A DNA stretch of 64,000 nucleotides from Falsiroseomonas sp051433195 (lineage in GTDB: Bacteria; Pseudomonadota; Alphaproteobacteria; Acetobacterales; Acetobacteraceae). The DNA lies in assembly GCF_051433195.1 (NCBI RefSeq), contig NZ_JBHMFT010000019.1, forward strand, positions 1 through 64,000, written 5' to 3'. The translations under genes were made by a program, and so were the position numbers. Under the pieces are notes generated by a model that worked only from the letters and a program-made list of their open reading frames with translations, searched no databases and was not told the DNA's origin. Positions 26,505 through 33,951 of this stretch are shown in pieces (the first letter of the stretch is position 1; each line of letters begins with the position of its first letter).

Positions 26505-28088
26505 TCAGTTGCCGACGCGGACGAAGCGCAGCGGGAACCAGTTGTCGGCGAGCTGCTGCAACTGGATGTTGCTGCGCGCGGCCCAGATCACCGTCTGCTG
26601 GTGCAGCGGCGCGTGGCCGGCCTGTTCGGTGTGGATGCGCATGGCCTCCTCGATCATGCCCTGGCGCTTCGCGATGTCGGTCTCCACCGCCATCAGGCCC
26701 ACCAGTTCGTCGAAGCGGGCGTTGTTGAAGCCGCCGACGTTGAACAGGCCGCGGTTGCCCTGGCGCGACGCCATCAGGTTGAAGAAGGCGTTGTGGGCGT
26801 CGTAGGTGTTGGGCGTCCAGCCGAGCATGTAGAAGCTGGTGTTGTAGCGCGGGCCCAGGATCTCGGCGAAGTAGCGCGCGCGGGTCTGCGCGTTCAGCGT
26901 CACCCGGATGCCGATGCGGGCCAGCATGGCGACGGCGGCGGTGCAGATCGCCTCGTCGTTCACGTAGCGGTCGTTCGGGCAGTCCAGCGTCACCCCAAAG
27001 CCGTTCGGATAGCCGGCCTCCGTCAGCAGGCGGCGCGCCAGGTCCGGGTTGTACTCCGGGATCTGGTCCCGCGCATCGGTGTGGCCGTTCACGCCCGGGC
27101 CGATCATCAGGCCGGTGGCGCGCGCCTGGCCGCGCATGACGGTGCGGACGATGCCGGCGCGGTCGATGGCGTGGTTCACGGCGCGGCGCACCCGCACGTC
27201 CTGGAACGGGTTGCGGCCGCGCACATCGGATTTCAGCAGTTCATCGCGCTGCTGGTCGAAGCCGAAGTAGATGGTCCGCAGTTCGGCCTGCTGGTGGATG
27301 GTGATGTTGGCGGTGCGCGACAGGCGCTGCGTGTCCTGCGGCGGCACGGTGTAGACCATGTCCACCTCGCCGCTCAGCAGCGCGGCGACGCGGGTCGCGT
27401 CGTTGGCGATGACGTTGAACTCGACGCGGGTCAGGTTGTGCTCCGGCTTGTCCCACCAGCCGGGGTTCGGCGCGAGCACGGTGCGGCGGTCGGGCTCACG
27501 GCTGACCAGGCGGAAGGGTCCGGTGCCCATCGCGTTGCGTGTCGCGAAATTCTCGGCGCCCGTGGTCAGGTCGGCGCTGCGGGTGGCATTGTTCGCCTCC
27601 GCCCATGCGCGCGACATGATGCCGATACCGGTGATCTCCTCGAGGAAGATCGGGTTCGGCGCGGTGGTCTCGACATCCAGCGTGTGCGCATCGACGGCGC
27701 GGGCTTCCTTCACGGAAGCCAGGCTGCCGCCGACGTTGGAGCCCGGCCCCTTGGCCCGCTCGAAGGAGAAGACGACGTCATCGGCGGTGAAGGGCGTGCC
27801 GTCCTGGAACGTCACGCCGCGGCGCAGGTGGAAGCGCCACACGGTCGGGCTCGGCTGTTCCCAGCGCTCCGCGAGGGAGGCCTCGACCTGGAGTTGGCGG
27901 TTCCGGCGGACCAGCGGTTCGTAGATGTTGCCGTTGAACATCAGCAGGAAGGTTTCCTGCCGGGCATAGGGGTCCATGGAATTGACGTCGCCGTCATTGG
28001 CCCAGCGGAACAGATTGGCCTGGACGGCGGATGGCGTGGCGAGGGCAGTGCCGGCAATGAGCGCGGCGGCAATAAGACTACGGCGCAC
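26505..28088 (-). CDS. Peptide/nickel-type ABC substrate-binding protein (SBP family 5)
   Basis: A 527-residue periplasmic protein. The signal peptide MRRSLIAAALIAGTALATPSAVQA is followed by NLFRWANDGDVNSMDP. Family 5 hallmarks are LAERWEQPSPTVWRFHLRRGVTFQDGTPFTADDVVFSFERA, the segment MGTGPFRLVSREPD and VRRAVNHAIDRAGIV. Such proteins bind di- or oligopeptides, opines or glutathione for Dpp/Opp importers. No permease genes are adjacent; the next gene on this strand belongs to the ATP synthase operon upstream, 110 bp away, so this is an orphan or separate unit. Confidence 0.9.
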   Translation of the reverse strand: MRRSLIAAALIAGTALATPSAVQANLFRWANDGDVNSMDPYARQETFLLMFNGNIYEPLVRRNRQLQVEASLAERWEQPSPTVWRFHLRRGVTFQDGTPFTADDVVFSFERAKGPGSNVGGSLASVKEARAVDAHTLDVETTAPNPIFLEEITGIGIMSRAWAEANNATRSADLTTGAENFATRNAMGTGPFRLVSREPDRRTVLAPNPGWWDKPEHNLTRVEFNVIANDATRVAALLSGEVDMVYTVPPQDTQRLSRTANITIHQQAELRTIYFGFDQQRDELLKSDVRGRNPFQDVRVRRAVNHAIDRAGIVRTVMRGQARATGLMIGPGVNGHTDARDQIPEYNPDLARRLLTEAGYPNGFGVTLDCPNDRYVNDEAICTAAVAMLARIGIRVTLNAQTRARYFAEILGPRYNTSFYMLGWTPNTYDAHNAFFNLMASRQGNRGLFNVGGFNNARFDELVGLMAVETDIAKRQGMIEEAMRIHTEQAGHAPLHQQTVIWAARSNIQLQQLADNWFPLRFVRVGN

Positions 28089-28198
28089 GAAGTTCTCCCG
28101 AACGATAGACCTCCTCAGCCTACCCCCGGTAGCAACAAAATAGAATGGGGGCCTCCCTGCGGAGACCCCCTTGGGCAGGCACGGCGCTGTGCGCGACC

Positions 28199-28717
28199 TC
28201 AGGCGGCGCGCAGCGCCCGCGGCAGGTCGGCGACCGCGCTGTCGATCAGCGCGGCGTCCTTCTTCGCGTCCATCGTCTCCGTCAGCACTTCCCGCGTCGC
28301 CGCGATGGCGATCTCGGCGGCGGCGTTGCGGACCTCGGCGATGGCGCCGGCCTCCGCTGCGGCGATGCGGTCGAGCGCCATGCGTTCGCGCCGCTTGGCG
28401 GATTGCTCAGCCTCCAGCGCCGCGGCCTCGGCGACGCGGCCGGCCTCGACCCGGGCGCGGGCGATCATGTCCTCGGCCTCGGCCAGGGCGGCGGCCCGGT
28501 CGGCCTCCGCCTGCTGGCGCAGCGCCTCGGCCTCGGCCCGAAGGCGGGAGGCATCGGCCAAATCAGCCTGGATGCGGGCGCCGCGGGCATCGAGCATCGA
28601 GGTGATGCGCGCCCAGGCGGTGCGGCCGACGAGCAGCACGAACAGGATGAAGGAGATCGCGACCCAGAAGGTCGGGTTCAGCCAGAAATGCTCGTAGCCG
28701 TGATAGGTGGTGTCCAT
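28199..28717 (-). CDS. atpF: ATP synthase F0 subunit b
   Basis: A 172-residue stator subunit: one N-terminal membrane helix (FWVAISFILFVLLVGRTAW) followed by a long charged coiled coil (RLRAEAEALRQQAEADRAAAL ...). It joins F0 to F1 as a heterodimer with b'. ATG 28717 has GAGGAG nine bases upstream; a longer frame to 28756 overlaps the b' gene and was not used. It is the last gene of the I-a-c-b'-b operon, the standard alphaproteobacterial order in which F1 genes lie elsewhere. Confidence 0.92.
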   Translation of the reverse strand: MDTTYHGYEHFWLNPTFWVAISFILFVLLVGRTAWARITSMLDARGARIQADLADASRLRAEAEALRQQAEADRAAALAEAEDMIARARVEAGRVAEAAALEAEQSAKRRERMALDRIAAAEAGAIAEVRNAAAEIAIAATREVLTETMDAKKDAALIDSAVADLPRALRAA

Positions 28718-28727
28718 GGGGCGCTCC

Positions 28728-29228
28728 TCAGCCCTGGCCGCGGGCGGCGAGGGCACGATCCACGGCGGCGCCGACGGCGGCCGGCTCCGACTGCCCGGTC
28801 AGGCGCTGCATCAGCGCCTCCGCGGTCTCGGTCGAGACCTGGCGTAGCGCGCCCATGGCCGAATCCCGTGCCGCGGCGATGCGCGACTCGGCCGCGTTGA
28901 TCTGTTCGGCCAGCCTCGCGGCGAGCGCCTCGGACCGTGCCGAGGCCTCGGCCTGCGCGGACTGCATGGCGGCGGCGATGGCCGCCTGTGCTTCCGCGCG
29001 GGCCTTGTTGGTCGCCTCGCGATGCGCGGCGATGGCCGCATCGGCCTCCGCCTTGGCACCCTGCGCGGCTTCGAGGTCACCCTCGATCCGGCGCCGGCGA
29101 TCCTCCAGCACCGCCTCCACGCGCGGCAGCGCGTAGGTGGACAGCACGTAGTAGAGGACCCCGAAGATGATGAACAACCAGACGATCTGGGCGATCATCA
29201 ACGGGTTGCCGAAATCGAGCTGCGGCAT
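28728..29228 (-). CDS. atpF2: ATP synthase F0 subunit b'
   Basis: A 166-residue second stator subunit with the b'-type N-terminus MPQLDFGNPLMIAQIVWLF, one membrane helix and a coiled coil rich in Ala, Glu and Arg. The presence of both b and b' is typical of alphaproteobacteria, cyanobacteria and chloroplasts. It lies 94 bp downstream of atpE and 10 bp upstream of atpF in the same unit. Confidence 0.92.
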   Translation of the reverse strand: MPQLDFGNPLMIAQIVWLFIIFGVLYYVLSTYALPRVEAVLEDRRRRIEGDLEAAQGAKAEADAAIAAHREATNKARAEAQAAIAAAMQSAQAEASARSEALAARLAEQINAAESRIAAARDSAMGALRQVSTETAEALMQRLTGQSEPAAVGAAVDRALAARGQG

Positions 29229-29322
29229 GGTGTCCCTCGTCAGCGTCCCAACCGCGCGCCGCCAGACCGGCGGCGCGCCCCGAACCCCTGCACTGGCCGG
29301 CCCCCAGGGGCCGGCCGGCGGA

Positions 29323-29559
29323 TCAGGTGAACAGGATGAGGAAGGCGATCAGCAGTGCGAACAGCGCGACGGCTTCCGTGAGCGCGAAGCCCAGGATGCC
29401 GATCGGGAACACCGCATCGCGGGCCGCAGGGTTGCGCGCCACGCTGGTGATCAGCGCGGAGAAGATGTTGCCGATGCCGAGGCCGACGCCGAACAGCGCG
29501 ATAACGGCAATGCCGGCCCCGAGGGCCTTGTAGGCGGCGACGTAGGCTGCGGGATCCAT
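29323..29559 (-). CDS. atpE: ATP synthase F0 subunit c
   Basis: A 78-residue hairpin of two membrane helices joined by the polar loop ARNPAAR. The proton-binding carboxylate is the Glu in GFALTEAVALFALL in the second helix; the first helix contains GVGLGIGNIFSAL with the Gly-rich packing motif of c-rings. It forms the rotor ring between subunit a and the b/b' stator. The length and the sequence are standard. Confidence 0.95.
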   Translation of the reverse strand: MDPAAYVAAYKALGAGIAVIALFGVGLGIGNIFSALITSVARNPAARDAVFPIGILGFALTEAVALFALLIAFLILFT

Positions 29560-29607
29560 CAGGTTGCCCTTTGCTGATTCAAGTTGTCAGGAAATCTGTC
29601 CGAGCGA

Positions 29608-30363
29608 TCAGTGCAGGTGCACCGCGTCGTGCAGGTAGATGCTGGTCAGGATGGCGAACACATAGGCCTGGAGGAACGCCACCAGCACCTCGAACCCGAC
29701 CAGGGCGACGTTGACCGTCAGCGGCAGCACCGCCACCAGCGGGCCCACGGCGCCAAGACCACCGAGCAGCACGATGAAGGTGGCGAACACCTTCAGCATG
29801 ACGTGGCCGGCGACCATGTTCGCGAAAAGCCGGATCGAGAGGCTGACCGGCCGCGAGAGGTAGGACACGATCTCGACCGGAATGATGATCGGCGCCAGCC
29901 AGATCGGCGCGCCTTCCGGGAAAAAGTATCCGAAGAACTTCGTGCCGTGCAGTGCCAGCGCCACCACCGTGATCAGCACGAAAACCAAAGCCGCCAGCGC
30001 GAAGGTCACCGCGATGTGGCTGGTGAAGGTGAAGGCGTAGGGCAGCAGGCCCAGCAGATTGCCGAACAGCACGAACATGAACAGCGTGAACACGAAGGGG
30101 AAGAAGCGCTTCCCCTCCTGCCCGACCTGGCCCACGACCAGGCCCTGGACGAATTCGTAGGAGGCCTCCGCCAGCGACTGCAGCCGCCCCGGCACCACGG
30201 CCCGCTTCGACATGCCGAACATGATCAGCGCCGTGATCAGCCCGGCCGCCAGAAGCATATGCGCGTTGGACTGCGAGAAGCCCACGGAGGCGCCGACCGG
30301 GCCCAGCATGGGGATCAGCTGAAACTGGCTCAGCGCGTCGATCGTCTGTCCTTCGGCGGCCAC
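29608..30363 (-). CDS. atpB: ATP synthase F0 subunit a
   Basis: A 251-residue polytopic membrane protein. The essential Arg is in LSIRLFANMVAGHVMLK, and the preceding PVEIVSYLSRPVS is also family-specific. It forms the proton half-channels against the c-ring. Translation appears to begin at GTG 30363, since no ATG exists in a better position; the N-terminal MAAEGQTIDALSQFQL is typical. It lies 44 bp downstream of the AtpI-like gene and 48 bp upstream of atpE. Confidence 0.93.
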   Translation of the reverse strand: MAAEGQTIDALSQFQLIPMLGPVGASVGFSQSNAHMLLAAGLITALIMFGMSKRAVVPGRLQSLAEASYEFVQGLVVGQVGQEGKRFFPFVFTLFMFVLFGNLLGLLPYAFTFTSHIAVTFALAALVFVLITVVALALHGTKFFGYFFPEGAPIWLAPIIIPVEIVSYLSRPVSLSIRLFANMVAGHVMLKVFATFIVLLGGLGAVGPLVAVLPLTVNVALVGFEVLVAFLQAYVFAILTSIYLHDAVHLH

Positions 30364-30407
30364 GCGATATCTCCCGACGCCGCCACCGCGGCAGCCTCAA
30401 TCAGTGC

Positions 30408-30701
30408 CTACTTCTTCGCAGCGTTGCGCGGGTTGAACAGCCGAAACACGTTCATGACCCCGGCGACGCCGCCGAACACGAAGAACAACAGGAACAGCCA
30501 CGGCCAGGTGCCGAGCCAGCGGTCCAGGAACCAGCCGATGGCCACACCCACGATCAGGGCCGAGACGACCTCGACACCTGCGCGGAAACCGACACCCCAA
30601 TTGCTCGATGGCAGGGGACCGTTGAGGCCCGGCTTGGGATCCATCCCCTGCCGCGCCCGGGCCTGCCGGAGCCTTTTCTCGAAGCCGTCGTCTTCCGCCA
30701 T
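30408..30701 (-). CDS. atpI: AtpI/AtpZ-like ATP synthase assembly protein
   Basis: A 97-residue protein with two predicted membrane helices (VVSALIVGVAIGWFLDRWLG and LFLLFFVFGGVAGVMNVFRLF) preceded by a charged N-terminus. The GWFLD-x6-W and GxxAGxxN motifs are those of the AtpI/AtpZ group, which helps assemble the c-ring or supplies Mg/Ca. It is the first gene of the F0 operon. ATG 30701 was chosen because longer upstream codons run into the intergenic repeat. Confidence 0.85.
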   Translation of the reverse strand: MAEDDGFEKRLRQARARQGMDPKPGLNGPLPSSNWGVGFRAGVEVVSALIVGVAIGWFLDRWLGTWPWLFLLFFVFGGVAGVMNVFRLFNPRNAAKK

Positions 30702-30808
30702 CCGTTGCTTTCCCCTGCGGTTGCCCCGCCCGGAAGGCGGCCCGCTCCTACGGCGTAGGGGCAGGAGTGTCAAGGTGATGAACGCGCTGCAACATGTCTG
30801 CGGCATGG

Positions 30809-30931
30809 CCCTCTCCCCCGCTTTCTTTGGGGGAGAGGGTTGGGTGAGGGGGATGTGCAGGATCTGGGAACGCTTGTCTCGTGGCACGGCCCCCCTCACC
30901 CAACCTTCTCCCCCCGTTCGGGGGGAGAGGG
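30809..30931. repeat. Paired inverted copies of the intergenic GC-rich repeat
   Basis: Two hairpins flank about 50 bp. The first has 11-bp arms CCCTCTCCCCC (30809-30819) and GGGGGAGAGGG (30829-30839), followed by TTGGGTGAGGGG. The second is in reverse order: CCCCTCACCCAACC, then TCTCCCCCC (30907-30915), GTTC, GGGGGGAGA (30920-30928). The halves are thus inverted copies of one element, which also occurs at 25195-25258. They separate the end of the ABC exporter gene from the start of the F0 operon. Confidence 0.7.
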
Positions 30932-30933
30932 CT

Positions 30934-32829
30934 TTAAGCCCCGATAAATCCACCCGATTGCATCTGCCACAGCCGCGCATAAACGCCGCCCCTGGCGAGA
31001 AGCTCCGCATGGCTGCCCTGTTCGGCGACGGCGCCTTCGGACAGCACCACCAGCCGGTCCATGCGCGCCAAAGTGGACAGGCGGTGCGCCACCGCGATCA
31101 CCGTCTTGCCGGCCATCAGCCGCTCCAGGCTGGCCTGGATCGCCGCCTCCACCTCCGAGTCGAGGGCGCTGGTCGCCTCGTCCAGCAGCAGGATGGGCGC
31201 GTCCTTCAGCAGCACGCGGGCGATCGCCACCCGCTGCCGCTGCCCGCCGGAGAGCTTCACGCCGCGCTCCCCCACATGCGCGTCGTAGCCGGTGCGGCCG
31301 CGCCAATCGGACAGGGCCATGATGAAGTCATGCGCCTCCGCCCGCTTCGCCGCCTCCACCACCTCCGCCGGGCTGGCATCGGGCCGGCCGTAGCGGATGT
31401 TCTCCAGGATGGAGCGATGCAGCAGCGCCGTGTCCTGCGTCACCACGCCGATCGAGGTCCGCAGGCTTTCCTGCGTGACCCGGGCAATATCCTGGCCATC
31501 GACCAGGATGCGGCCGCCCTCCGGCGTGAAGAAGCGCAGCAGCAGGTTGATGGCGGTGGTCTTCCCGGCGCCGGAATGGCCGACCAGGCCGACGCGTTCC
31601 CCGGCCGCGATCTCCAGGTCGAAATCATGCAGCACCGCACCCCGCACGGGCGCGTCCGGGCCGTCCGGCACCCGGCCATAGCCGAATCGAACCTCCTCGA
31701 ACCGGATGGCGCCGCGCGGCACCGCCAGGGCCTTGGCGCCAGGCGGGTCCGGCGCCGTGCGTGGCACGGCGATGCTGCCCATGGCTTCCTGCACCACGCC
31801 GATATTCTCGAAGATCCCGGCCACGTTGAAGGCGACCCAGCCGGAGATGTTGGCGATCTGCCAGGCCATCGGCAGTGCCGCCGCGACGGTCGCCAGCGGC
31901 ACCTCGCCGCGCGACCACAGCCAGATCGCCAGCGCCGCGGTGCTGGTCAGCATCAGGGCGTTCAGGGTGGAGAGCAGGAAGCCGTTCAGCGTCACCAGCC
32001 GGGTCTGGTGGGCGAAATCCCGGTTCAGCTGCTGCAGGGACTCCCGCACCCAGGCGTCCTCCTGCTCGGCGCGGGCGAACAGCTTCACCGTCACGATGTT
32101 GGTGTAGCTGTCCACCACGCGGCCGGTCAGCAGGCTGCGCGACTCGGACGCCTTGCGGGACCGGTCGCGCATCCGCGGCACGATCAGGCGCAGCAGCGTG
32201 GCATACAGCGTGAACCAGACCAGGATCGGGATGGCCAGCCGCCAATCCGTCGCGGACAGCACCAGCACCGCGCCGGTGCCATACACCAGGATGTACCAGA
32301 CGGCATTCACCGACTGCACCACGCTTTCGCGCAGCGCCGGCCCGGCCTGCATCACCCGGTTGGCGATGCGGCCCGCGAAATCCTCCTGGAAGAAGGCCCA
32401 GCCCTGGCGCACCACCTGCCAGTGGCTCTGCCAGCGGATCATGGCGGTCACCGCCGGGATGATGGCCTGCTGGGTCACCAGGTTCTGGCACAGGATGGCG
32501 GTGGGCCGGGCGAACAGCAGCACCGCCGCCATGCCGGCCAGGGTCCCGCCGGCCGCGTCCCAGATGCGCTCCGGCCCATGCGCCTCCAGCAGCCCGACCA
32601 CGCGGCCGATGAAGATCGGGATCAGCAGGTCGAGCAGCGCGACGGTCAGCCCGGTGGCGAACAGCAGGCCGAACAGCGCGCGGGTTTGGCGCGCGAAGTG
32701 CCAGTAGAAGCCGAGCAACCGACGTGGCGGCGGGGCTTCGGGCACCGGCACGCCGGCCCAGCGCGAGGCACGGGCACCGGGCGGCGCCACCGGATCGACG
32801 GCGCCTTCGAACAGACGGAACAGGAACAT
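30934..32829 (-). CDS. ABC exporter: fused permease and ATPase (MsbA/multidrug type)
   Basis: A 631-residue half-transporter that should act as a dimer. Six helices fall in residues 30-350, with the extended coupling-helix segment RSRKASESRSLLTGRVVDSYTNI. The ATPase domain has Walker A GHSGAGKTT, Q-loop TQDTALLHRSILENIRYG, signature LSGGQRQRVAIARVL, Walker B ILLLDEATSALD and the H-loop in VIAVAHRLSTL. All catalytic motifs are intact. It could export lipids or drugs. The next gene on the strand, a TctC receptor, lies 50 bp upstream and is probably unrelated. Confidence 0.9.
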   Translation of the reverse strand: MFLFRLFEGAVDPVAPPGARASRWAGVPVPEAPPPRRLLGFYWHFARQTRALFGLLFATGLTVALLDLLIPIFIGRVVGLLEAHGPERIWDAAGGTLAGMAAVLLFARPTAILCQNLVTQQAIIPAVTAMIRWQSHWQVVRQGWAFFQEDFAGRIANRVMQAGPALRESVVQSVNAVWYILVYGTGAVLVLSATDWRLAIPILVWFTLYATLLRLIVPRMRDRSRKASESRSLLTGRVVDSYTNIVTVKLFARAEQEDAWVRESLQQLNRDFAHQTRLVTLNGFLLSTLNALMLTSTAALAIWLWSRGEVPLATVAAALPMAWQIANISGWVAFNVAGIFENIGVVQEAMGSIAVPRTAPDPPGAKALAVPRGAIRFEEVRFGYGRVPDGPDAPVRGAVLHDFDLEIAAGERVGLVGHSGAGKTTAINLLLRFFTPEGGRILVDGQDIARVTQESLRTSIGVVTQDTALLHRSILENIRYGRPDASPAEVVEAAKRAEAHDFIMALSDWRGRTGYDAHVGERGVKLSGGQRQRVAIARVLLKDAPILLLDEATSALDSEVEAAIQASLERLMAGKTVIAVAHRLSTLARMDRLVVLSEGAVAEQGSHAELLARGGVYARLWQMQSGGFIGA

Positions 32830-32879
32830 CCGGCTAGAAGCGCCGCCCCGGCGTCGGCGTCAACAGCCGGCCCGGCGCC

Positions 32880-33854
32880 TCAGGTGTCCAGCCGCACATT
32901 CGCCGCGCGCGCCACCTCGCGCCACTTGGCGATCTCGGCGGCGATGAAGCGGCCATATTCCTCCGGCGTCCCGGGGTCCGGAAAGCCGCCGAGCTGGATC
33001 ATGCGGGCGGACACGGCCGGGTCGCGCAGGATCGCCACCGCATCGGCGTTCACCCGCCGGATGACCGCGGCGGGCGTGCCCGCCGGCGCCACGATGCCGG
33101 ACCAGCCCAGCGCCTCGAACCCCGGCGAGACGGTCTCCGCCACCGTCGGCACATCGGGCAGTTGTGGCGTGCGCGCCCGCCCGGTGACCGCCAGCGCCCG
33201 GATGCGGCCGCCCTGGATGTTCGGCAGGGCGGAGGCGAGGCTGTCCACCATCACCTTCACGTTGCCGGCGATCAGGTCCGCCATCGCCGGCCCGCTGCCA
33301 CGATAGGGCACGTGCTGCATCTGCAGGCCGAGCCGGTGCGCCAGCATCTCCGCCGTCATGTGCTGCGCCGTGCCCGGCCCGGCGGAGGCATACTGCACCC
33401 GCCCCGGCTGCGCCTTCGCCAGCGCCACGAAGCCGGCGATGTCCGCCGCCTCGAAGGACGGATGCGCGACGAAGACCAGCGGCAGGGTGAAGATGTTGGT
33501 GATCGCGGCGAAATCCTTCTCCGCGTCGTAGGGCAGCCGCGCCATGACGGAGGGGTTCACGCCCAGGGTGCCGGAGGTGCCGATGCCCAGCGTGTAGCCA
33601 TCGGGCGTCGCGCGGGCCACCGCATCCATGCCGATGGCGCCGGCGCCACCCGCGCGGTTCTCCACCACCACGCGCTGCGGCCAGCGCTTCGAAAGTTCAT
33701 CCGCCATGACGCGGGCGAAGATGTCGGCGGCCTGTCCGGGCGGGAACGGCACGATCATCCGCACCGGGCGTTCGGGCCAGGCGTCCTGCGCCTGGGCGGC
33801 GCGCAAGGTGGGCAGCGCCAGGGTGGCGCCGAGCAGGCAGCGACGTGTGGTCAT
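32880..33854 (-). CDS. Bug/TctC-type periplasmic substrate-binding receptor
   Basis: A 324-residue receptor, the third in the window. The signal MTTRRCLLGATLALPTLRAAQA is followed by WPERPVRMIVPFPPGQAADIFAR. NRAGGAGAIGMDAVA, DGYTLGIGTSGTLGVNP, HVPYRGSGPAMADLIAGN and VPTVAETVSPGFE are all canonical. ATG 33854 heads the signal peptide; a longer frame to 34199 is a shadow of the EAL gene. It stands alone between an exporter and a diguanylate cyclase/phosphodiesterase gene. Confidence 0.9.
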   Translation of the reverse strand: MTTRRCLLGATLALPTLRAAQAQDAWPERPVRMIVPFPPGQAADIFARVMADELSKRWPQRVVVENRAGGAGAIGMDAVARATPDGYTLGIGTSGTLGVNPSVMARLPYDAEKDFAAITNIFTLPLVFVAHPSFEAADIAGFVALAKAQPGRVQYASAGPGTAQHMTAEMLAHRLGLQMQHVPYRGSGPAMADLIAGNVKVMVDSLASALPNIQGGRIRALAVTGRARTPQLPDVPTVAETVSPGFEALGWSGIVAPAGTPAAVIRRVNADAVAILRDPAVSARMIQLGGFPDPGTPEEYGRFIAAEIAKWREVARAANVRLDT

Positions 33855-33951
33855 CGGCCGGTCTTCCCCATGCAGCGGCGGTTGTCCCGCCTTGTCGAAT
33901 GCCGCCGCGCTGCGGCGGGCGCCGGCATGGTTGGCGCGGCGTCGTGCAGGG

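Noticed and set aside
30809..30931. CRISPR-like array
   Set aside because: Only two inverted hairpins with no regular spacers or cas genes.
29584..33306. Very long plus-strand frame through the ATP synthase and ABC exporter region
   Set aside because: His/Gln/Arg-rich shadow opposite well-supported genes; long antisense frames are expected at this GC content.
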